Source of the DNA: Cytophagales bacterium
GTDB lineage: Bacteria; Bacteroidota; Bacteroidia; Cytophagales; Cyclobacteriaceae
Reading direction: 5' to 3'
Assembly: GCA_029262955.1 (NCBI GenBank)
Contig: JAJCYL010000610.1
Coordinates: 1 to 10,977, forward strand
DNA length: 10,977 bases
Shown: piece after piece, positions 5,352-10,977 of the stretch
Numbering within the stretch: the first letter of the stretch is position 1
Layout: each line of letters opens with the position of its first letter
The notes under the pieces: model-generated
What the model was told of the DNA's origin: nothing
The model's input: only the letters and a program-made list of their open reading frames with translations
The model's database searches: none
Made by a program: the position numbers and the translations under genes

Positions 5352-6676
5352 GTTTCAATTCCCTTATAGTAATTGTAGATTCCAAAGTTTTCATTTGGAG
5401 AATGGATATTATCCGAATCAAGGCCCACACCAAGTAAGATGGAATCGAGTTCGAGTACATCTTGAAAGAGGGCAACGATAGGAATGCTTCCACCTTCTTT
5501 GGTCGGAATTGGTTCCTTGCCCCAGGCTTCTTCCATCGCTTTGGATGCTGCCTGATAACCAATCGACGATGTTGACAGCATGGCAGGCTCTCCGCCGTGA
5601 TGGGGTGTGACTTTAACTTTGACTGTTTTGGGAGCTATTTTTTGAAAGTGCTGGCTAAATAGTTCACTTATTTTACTGCTGTTTTGACCCGGAACCAGTC
5701 GCATAGATATTTTGGCACTAGCTTTTGATGGGAGAACTGTCTTGGCTCCTTCGCCAGTATACCCTCCCCAAATGCCGTTGACATCCAATGTCGGTCGAAT
5801 TCCGGTTCTTTCTAAAGTGGTATATCCTTTCTCTCCAAAAATTTCATCAATCCCGAGATCACTCTTGTATTCGTTTAAATCAAAAGGAGCCTCATTTAAT
5901 TTTCTTCGGTCTTCATCACTCAACTCAAAGACATTGTCATAAAAACCGGGGATGGTAATGCGCCCATCGGCATCTTTTAATGAGGTGATCATTTCGCAGA
6001 GCACGTTCAATGGGTTTTCTACAGCGCCACCATAAACTCCCGAATGTAGGTCTCGATTTGGCCCGGTCACCTCCACTTCCATATAAGAAAGCCCTCTTAG
6101 ACCTACTGTTATAGAAGGATTCTCATTGGATATAATACTGGTATCAGAGATAAGGATAATATCTCCTTTCAATCGCTCTTTATTTTCCCTGACAAAGAGT
6201 TCCAGGTTATCGGAACCAACTTCCTCCTCTCCCTCAATCATAAATTTGATATTGCAGGGTAATGAATTGGTTTCAACTAATGACTCGAATGCTTTGATGT
6301 GCATATACATTTGACCTTTATCATCGCAAGCACCTCGTGCATATATTTTTTCATTCTTAATCACCGGTTCAAAAGGAGGAGAATCCCATAAGTCCAGAGG
6401 ATCAGGTGGCTGGACATCGTAGTGACCATAAACGATTACAGTGGGCTTTGAGGGATCAATTATTTTTTCACCATAGACTATCGGATGGCCTTGTGTCGGG
6501 CATATTTCTGCTTTATCTGCACCTGCATCTTCGAGCTTCTGTCTAATATAGTCCGCAGCCCTTGCTACATCCTCTTTATGCCGGCTATCGGCTGAAACCG
6601 AAGGGACTTTTAAAAGTTCGATTAGTTCGTCGAGAAAACGCTGCTTATGTTTTTCAAAATAAGTTAATGGGGTCAT
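5303..6676 (-). CDS. M20 family metallopeptidase (dipeptidase-like)
   Basis: This is a 457-aa zinc-dependent dipeptidase or aminoacylase-like hydrolase of the M20/ArgE/DapE/carnosinase group, probably cytoplasmic since no signal peptide is visible. All metal and catalytic motifs are present: GHYDVQPPD with His85 and Asp87, GACDDKGQ with Asp118, EGEEEVGS (148-155) with the catalytic and metal Glu pair, SD178, and HSPNENF with His425. The dimerisation-domain HSG (211-213) is also intact. Length fits the CNDP-like subgroup, which usually cleaves small dipeptides. The ATG at 6676 follows the plsY stop by 76 nt; I see no strong promoter in that gap, so read-through from plsY is possible. It is the last intact gene before the accessory island. 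Confidence 0.92.
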   Translation of the reverse strand: MTPLTYFEKHKQRFLDELIELLKVPSVSADSRHKEDVARAADYIRQKLEDAGADKAEICPTQGHPIVYGEKIIDPSKPTVIVYGHYDVQPPDPLDLWDSPPFEPVIKNEKIYARGACDDKGQMYMHIKAFESLVETNSLPCNIKFMIEGEEEVGSDNLELFVRENKERLKGDIILISDTSIISNENPSITVGLRGLSYMEVEVTGPNRDLHSGVYGGAVENPLNVLCEMITSLKDADGRITIPGFYDNVFELSDEDRRKLNEAPFDLNEYKSDLGIDEIFGEKGYTTLERTGIRPTLDVNGIWGGYTGEGAKTVLPSKASAKISMRLVPGQNSSKISELFSQHFQKIAPKTVKVKVTPHHGGEPAMLSTSSIGYQAASKAMEEAWGKEPIPTKEGGSIPIVALFQDVLELDSILLGVGLDSDNIHSPNENFGIYNYYKGIETLIGFHKHFAEMAGSK

Positions 6677-6752
6677 GTGGTCTTAATATTTACAGACTAC
6701 GAAAATAGAAATATGGGCACACCTTTGAAAGATAAACTAAAGTTATCAGCTA

Positions 6753-7406
6753 TTAGTTTCTGTCTTGATTTCTTGGGATGAGGTAAGTCTTATTTTCCTC
6801 TCCCTTAAAAAGTCTGAGGATGTTTTTTCTGTGCGTCCAAATTATCATTAGGGTGAGTACAAACCCATAGGTGACCAAGATCGGATCATCTGGTTTAAGA
6901 GCTGGCAGAGTAATGAGGGTCAGAGGAAAAGCCAATGCGCCCAGCATTGAGCCCAGTGAAACATATTTCGAAAGAAATACTACAGCCAAAAAAACGGCGA
7001 TGGAGATTAAAGCCCCTTCTGGTGCTACTGCCAAAGTCATTCCCAATAATGTGGCTACTCCTTTACCTCCTTTAAACTGTAGAAATACAGAGAAAATATG
7101 TCCAAAGACCGCTAACAGCCCGAAGAGCAGTCTAAAGCGGATTAGTTCATCCGGATAAATCAAATCAAGACGAAGCATTGAAACTGCCAACGATGTAGCT
7201 AACATACCTTTAAGAATATCACCAAGAAGTACAATAGTGCCCGCCCTTTTTCCTAAAACACGGAAAGTGTTAGTTGCGCCGGGATTGCCACTACCATGTT
7301 TTCTAAGATCTAATTTGAAGTAATGTCTACCTAACCATACCGATGTGGGGATTGATCCAATTAAATAAGCAAGAACACCGAATGATATGATAAAGAATAG
7401 GTTCAT
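6753..7406 (-). CDS. plsY: Glycerol-3-phosphate acyltransferase PlsY
   Basis: PlsY transfers an acyl group from acyl-phosphate to glycerol-3-phosphate, forming lysophosphatidic acid, the first step of membrane phospholipid synthesis with PlsX. It is a polytopic inner-membrane protein of 217 aa, normal for the family. The three conserved motifs are present: GSIPTSVWLGR leading into KHGSGNPGATNT (17-47), GDILKG (62-67), and FGHIFSVFLQFKGGKGVAT (101-119). The C-terminal THRKNILRLFKGEE is also typical. The ATG at 7406 follows a Bacteroidota-type promoter in the 91-nt gap, so it appears to start its own transcript, downstream of the ceramidase-like gene and perhaps continuing into the M20 gene. 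Confidence 0.96.
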   Translation of the reverse strand: MNLFFIISFGVLAYLIGSIPTSVWLGRHYFKLDLRKHGSGNPGATNTFRVLGKRAGTIVLLGDILKGMLATSLAVSMLRLDLIYPDELIRFRLLFGLLAVFGHIFSVFLQFKGGKGVATLLGMTLAVAPEGALISIAVFLAVVFLSKYVSLGSMLGALAFPLTLITLPALKPDDPILVTYGFVLTLMIIWTHRKNILRLFKGEENKTYLIPRNQDRN

Positions 7407-7447
7407 AGAGTGTGGTTAAAGGCCTTTTTTAAAAATGCGAAGAACTC

Positions 7448-7478
7448 CAAAAATAACCAATGGCTCGTGCCTGAACAA
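7448..7478 (-). promoter_or_regulatory. plsY promoter, Bacteroidota type
   Basis: Reading the minus strand, TTG at 7478-7476 and TATTTTTG at 7455-7448 are separated by 20 nt. They match the TTG / TAnnTTTG elements known for Bacteroidota primary sigma factor. Transcription would begin near 7441, leaving a leader of about 35 nt before the plsY ATG at 7406. Confidence 0.6.
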
Positions 7479-7497
7479 CTCAGATATACAAGCGGTA

Positions 7498-8835
7498 TTA
7501 GTTACGGCCAGTCATTATTATGATACTATTGATTACTTCATTAAAATACTGACCATTTTGAGGTCCAAACCAATTCATGGTTCTGGTTTCATATTTGTTC
7601 AGGTTGTACCACCTATCATCAGTTACATAACCAATATAATCTCCATTGAAACTATTAACCATTAGATTGATTCCCCTGGGTCTTGCTACACTGTCAAGCC
7701 GAGCGATTAACTCACCAGAATAATCTGATGGTGTACCAATTAGGAGATTGGGACCTATAGTTAAGGCAGACACCGAGGAAGAGTACTCTCCAAATAAGGC
7801 ATCAAACAGCCATGGCCTTAACCTCAAAGCATTATTGATCCTTACATGTGGTTCTCGCAGATCAATGTCATATGAAATATGGGCAAGCCTATTGGCATAG
7901 CTCGGTTGAAGCACATTGGAGATTAATTGTATTTGTGAGGACGCTGATTGCGCAATTAAATTGGCCTTGCCCTCTCCACTACCTTCTCCCACTGCGCCCT
8001 GGCTACCCACGGCACCAGCTACAAATGCTGCAAAATCAATTCCATCAATACGCTCTAGCTCATCAACCAATAGGCCGGGATAATCACGATGAATTTTGTG
8101 ATTATCTCTTGAGATGGTAGTGGCGTGTGCAGCAAATGAGCTGAGAATTGCCATTTGCCCTGAATCCTGCTTAAACATTAAGAACCGTATCCATGGGTCA
8201 ACCGTCCCCAGGGTGTCCACTAGTCTATTGTAAACCAAATCTTCTGCCTCAATAGCGGCATAACCGATTTTTGATTTTTTTAAATTCGTTTTTGCGGTCT
8301 TGATGGCCAGGATACTTTTTGAAGTAATCCAGTCGACAACTGACTGATCGTACGAGCCAGCGAATAACCGACCAATCAATCCGGGATGCCAGTTGCCCAG
8401 GCTGTGGTGAGTATGAGTAGCCGTATACTGAATAGCATCAACTCCAATGGCCTCAAGTTGAGTCTCAAGAATTCTCTTTACAACTGGTGGAAAAATAAGC
8501 AAATCAGGAGTCAACAGCGCAATTGTTTGTAGCCCATTGTCGAAGACGAATGCTCTAACCCAAATCGAATCTTTAACGGAACTAAATTCGTCAATTCCAT
8601 ATCCAGCGAGTGAAGTAGTAAAATCAGGAGTGAGGTTAATTTTTGCCCAGCCGATTTCAAGTGTATCACCTTCTAAATCAACACTAATCTTAGCTATTGA
8701 ATCGAGTCTCTTAACTGTGTTTTTATAGTAGGTTGTATCGTGAAGTGGTGTTTGGTCGATTGTGGTGAGCACAGAGATTCCGAGTATAATTAACCCGAAA
8801 AGCACAATTGTAATTACTTTAACCCATCTGCTCAA
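7498..8835 (-). CDS. Neutral/alkaline ceramidase N-terminal domain protein, membrane-anchored
   Basis: This 445-aa protein has an N-terminal membrane anchor (residues about 5-24) and an outward-facing hydrolase domain related to neutral/alkaline non-lysosomal ceramidase, which cleaves the N-acyl bond of ceramides. Motifs visible: ATHTHHSLG (139-147) and FAAHATTISRDNHKIHRDYPG (two parts of the zinc site; His143 and His237 are the likely ligands), AGAVGSQGA (273-281) at the position of the nucleophile Ser region, IGTPSDYSGEL (366-376) with a candidate Glu ligand, and NGDYIGYVT (397-405) near the Tyr ligand. It lacks the C-terminal Ig-like domain of the Pseudomonas enzyme. The start is TTG at 8835, because a stop lies four codons upstream and no in-frame ATG gives the anchor. 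It follows the DinB-like gene by 4 nt. The true substrate (sphingolipid or another N-acyl lipid) is unproven. Confidence 0.85.
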   Translation of the reverse strand: MSRWVKVITIVLFGLIILGISVLTTIDQTPLHDTTYYKNTVKRLDSIAKISVDLEGDTLEIGWAKINLTPDFTTSLAGYGIDEFSSVKDSIWVRAFVFDNGLQTIALLTPDLLIFPPVVKRILETQLEAIGVDAIQYTATHTHHSLGNWHPGLIGRLFAGSYDQSVVDWITSKSILAIKTAKTNLKKSKIGYAAIEAEDLVYNRLVDTLGTVDPWIRFLMFKQDSGQMAILSSFAAHATTISRDNHKIHRDYPGLLVDELERIDGIDFAAFVAGAVGSQGAVGEGSGEGKANLIAQSASSQIQLISNVLQPSYANRLAHISYDIDLREPHVRINNALRLRPWLFDALFGEYSSSVSALTIGPNLLIGTPSDYSGELIARLDSVARPRGINLMVNSFNGDYIGYVTDDRWYNLNKYETRTMNWFGPQNGQYFNEVINSIIIMTGRN

Positions 8836-8839
8836 AGTG

Positions 8840-9283
8840 TCAAGTCAATAAGCGTCTATGATAATTCACCTGGCCTAAATGATAACTGAGATGCGCATAT
8901 AAATGAAGAAGTATAAGCCGGGTGGTGGAATCCGGAATAGGCTTACTATCCGGATAAGTGCTTTCCAATTCCATCTCAGTAAGTTTGTTCAAGGCAGCGG
9001 AAACCGCAGTGATGGTTTGATCAATTTCGGCTATCAACTCACTTCTTGATAGACCTTTCATTGAGAATTCATTGGGACGATCTCTTTCATAGCCATCATT
9101 GGCCAGATTATGCCCAATGAAATGCCGGAGATTCCCGCAAATATGTGCGCAAAGATTTCCTCCTGAATTTGTTATACCCTGCGAAACAATCCAAAGGCTG
9201 TCATCAGTTGGATATTGTTCAATTTCTGACTTCAATTTGCCGAGATCTCTTTCGAACAGTTTGATCAATGCCTTAGTGGTCAT
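8840..9283 (-). CDS. DinB family protein
   Basis: This 147-aa four-helix-bundle protein belongs to the DinB/YfiT-like superfamily, a group of metal-binding proteins that includes thiol-dependent S-transferases and many members of unknown role. Candidate metal ligands are in LCAHICGNLRHFIGHNL (His47, His54, His58) and HLYAHLSYHLGQVNYH (His131, His135). It has no signal peptide, so it should be cytoplasmic. It starts 1 nt after the stop of the S9 peptidase and ends 4 nt before the ceramidase-like gene, so the three are almost certainly cotranscribed and translationally coupled. The name refers to fold only; DNA-damage inducibility is not implied. Confidence 0.88.
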   Translation of the reverse strand: MTTKALIKLFERDLGKLKSEIEQYPTDDSLWIVSQGITNSGGNLCAHICGNLRHFIGHNLANDGYERDRPNEFSMKGLSRSELIAEIDQTITAVSAALNKLTEMELESTYPDSKPIPDSTTRLILLHLYAHLSYHLGQVNYHRRLLT

Positions 9284-9284
9284 T

Positions 9285-10977
9285 TTATAAATTGTTTAGA
9301 ACGAATTCGGTCATCATCGTATACAGGTGAACTCTTGCATTATAATCACCGATGCCATGGGTCCTATTAGGATAGTAAAAACTCTGAAACTGTTTTCCAT
9401 GGAGGATTAACTCATCCTGTAGGGCAATAGAGTTTTGAAAATGCACATTGTCATCTCCGGTGCCATGTACCAGTAAAAAATCACCTTTGAGTTTGGACGC
9501 ATGGGTTAATGGCGAATTATCGTCATAACCAGAAGCGTTATCCTGAGGCCTTTGTAAATATCTTTCGGTGTAAATAGTATCATAGAAACGCCAGGTTGAG
9601 ACCGGGGCAACCGCAATTCCCATTTTGAAATAATCTGCCCCTTTGAACAGGGCTAGCGAGGAGATATACCCACCATAACTCCAGCCCCAAATGCCAATGC
9701 GTTTGGCGTCAATGTATGGAAGAGTTGCCAGGTGTTTGGCTCCGGCAATGTGATCTTCGGTTTCATATTTACCTAATTGCTTGTAGGTAACTTTCTCAAA
9801 ATCTGCTCCTCTATATCCCGTGCCTCTGGTGTCCTGGACAACAACTATATAGCCTTCCTGAGTAAGCATTTGATGCCAGTGATAATTAACTCCGCCTCCC
9901 CAGGTATTGGCCACGTTTTGAGAGCCAGGACCTGAATACTGGAAAATGAGTACAGGATATTTCCTATGACTATCAAAGTCTGACGGTTTCAACATATAAG
10001 CATTCAAATCCTGACCATCTGCAGATTTGTAGGTGTAAAACTCTTTACCAGAAACTTCATATTCCTTGATCTTACTGGCCAATTTTTCATTTGATTCCAG
10101 CTCTTTCAAGCGGACGGGTTTGTTATTCTTTAATTGATGAAGCGATACTTGTAGGGGGGTGGTGGCATTGTCATAATTGAGCACGAAATACTGAAAGTCA
10201 ATGCTCATATCAACAGAACTGGTTCCTCTGGCTGGGGAGAGGGCGACCTTATTTTTCCCGGCTATGTCAATTTGGAAAACAGCCTTATCCAAAGGCGATG
10301 GATCTGCTGAAATGTAGTAAACTTTCGAACGATCAATCCTACGAGCATCTTCTTTGACTCCAATAAACTCGGTAACGGGAAAATCTCCGGAAGTAATTTG
10401 ACGGACTAATGTCCCATCAATTGTGTAGAGATAAAGGTGCTTATAACCACTTTTTTCACTAGAGATAACGAAATGTTTATTATCGCCTAAATAGGTTAGG
10501 TCGTCAGCGTTGTCTATATCTATATAAGTATCAGTTTTATCGGTGAAGATCAATGTTGACTTTCCTGTAGAAGCACTGACATGGAGTATTTCCAATTGGT
10601 TTTGCAAGCGGTTCATACGAATTACTGAAAGTACTTCAGGATCTTGGGTCCAATTGATTCGAGGGATATAAATGTCAGACTCCTTGCCAATATCAACTGG
10701 CGTGTTTTTGGCATCGGTTAGATTGTGAATGGTAATGGATACAGTTGAGTTTTGTTCACCAGCTTTTGGGTATTTGAACCGATAGTCATAGGGATAAATA
10801 TCCCCCGATGACCAGAGTTGTAAATTGTATTCCTTTACCGCTCGTTCATCAAAACTTATGTAAGCCAGTCGCTTGCTATCTGCCGACCATGAAAAGGCTT
10901 TGGTGATTGAGAATTCTTCTTCATAAACCCAATCGGCACTGCCGTGGATCAATTCATTGAATTGACCATCTGAGGTA
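9285..10977 (-). CDS. S9 family peptidase, dipeptidyl peptidase IV-like, 5' end outside window
   Basis: This is the C-terminal three-quarters or so of a DPP-IV-type serine peptidase, which removes Xaa-Pro/Ala dipeptides from peptide N-termini, normally in the periplasm. The frame stays open to the window edge (TSDGQFNELIHGSADWVYEEEF), so the TTG at 10952 is not the start; 563 codons are visible. DWVYEEEF carries the Glu pair that binds the substrate N-terminus. Beta-propeller repeats follow (for example KHLYLYTIDG), then an alpha/beta-hydrolase domain with the triad Ser in GWSYGGY (codon 9678-9680), Asp in HGTGDDNVHF (codon 9453-9455) and His in PNRTHGIG. All catalytic residues are intact. 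It leads a tight run with the DinB-like and ceramidase-like genes. Confidence 0.93.
   Translation of the reverse strand, partial: TSDGQFNELIHGSADWVYEEEFSITKAFSWSADSKRLAYISFDERAVKEYNLQLWSSGDIYPYDYRFKYPKAGEQNSTVSITIHNLTDAKNTPVDIGKESDIYIPRINWTQDPEVLSVIRMNRLQNQLEILHVSASTGKSTLIFTDKTDTYIDIDNADDLTYLGDNKHFVISSEKSGYKHLYLYTIDGTLVRQITSGDFPVTEFIGVKEDARRIDRSKVYYISADPSPLDKAVFQIDIAGKNKVALSPARGTSSVDMSIDFQYFVLNYDNATTPLQVSLHQLKNNKPVRLKELESNEKLASKIKEYEVSGKEFYTYKSADGQDLNAYMLKPSDFDSHRKYPVLIFQYSGPGSQNVANTWGGGVNYHWHQMLTQEGYIVVVQDTRGTGYRGADFEKVTYKQLGKYETEDHIAGAKHLATLPYIDAKRIGIWGWSYGGYISSLALFKGADYFKMGIAVAPVSTWRFYDTIYTERYLQRPQDNASGYDDNSPLTHASKLKGDFLLVHGTGDDNVHFQNSIALQDELILHGKQFQSFYYPNRTHGIGDYNARVHLYTMMTEFVLNNL

Noticed and set aside
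7418..7427. AAAGGCCTTT palindrome with a T-run as terminator of the ceramidase-like gene
   Set aside because: The T-run is on the plus-strand side, while the genes run on the minus strand, and the stem is only 5 bp per arm.
7435..7665. Plus-strand frame opposite the ceramidase-like 3' end
   Set aside because: It overlaps conserved coding sequence on the other strand and the plsY promoter; no recognisable protein.

Overview
The window looks like a chromosomal segment of a Bacteroidota bacterium, most likely a marine Cytophagales-type lineage. This is inferred from protein character (S9 DPP-IV-like peptidase, M20 dipeptidase, CcdA/DsbD fusion, PlsY), AT-leaning composition, tightly packed minus-strand operons, and one clean Bacteroidota-type promoter (TTG, 20-nt spacer, TAnnTTTG) in front of plsY. 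No taxonomic marker gene is present, so this is not a firm assignment.

Layout, left to right. (1) 1-1026, plus strand: the 3' part of a DppC/OppC-type peptide ABC transporter permease, cut by the left edge. (2) 1031-3106, minus: a DsbD-type thiol-disulfide reductase, convergent with the permease with only 4 nt between the stop codons. (3) 3107-5302, minus: an accessory island of about 2.2 kb between two housekeeping genes. In transcription order it holds a broken serine recombinase, a perfect 42-bp palindrome, an intact HigB/HigA toxin-antitoxin pair, a short unassigned reading frame, a decayed second HigB, and a second, intact HigA. (4) 5303-6676: M20 metallopeptidase. (5) 6753-7406: PlsY, the acyl-phosphate glycerol-3-phosphate acyltransferase of phospholipid synthesis. 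(6) 7498-10977, minus: a tight run of an S9 DPP-IV-like peptidase (cut by the right edge), a DinB-fold protein and a membrane-anchored neutral-ceramidase-like hydrolase, with gaps of 1 and 4 nt.

The island is the part most worth attention. Three of its six reading frames carry small indels that can be reconstructed by hand. The recombinase has lost its start codon and one A just after the catalytic-serine motif. The second HigB has three lesions that remove the catalytic C-terminal Asp-Tyr-His. The small frame is one G short of a well-placed ATG. All the long flanking genes are intact, which argues for real decay rather than a generally indel-rich assembly. What survives is one complete HigBA module behind a striking palindromic operator candidate, plus a solitary HigA. 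Short repeats (TTTATGCTAC three times; AATCCTATCAAA twice beside the M20 3' end) sit near the island's internal and outer boundaries and may mark past recombination.

No tRNA, rRNA, CRISPR array or complete insertion sequence was seen. No gene-free stretch exceeds 300 bases.
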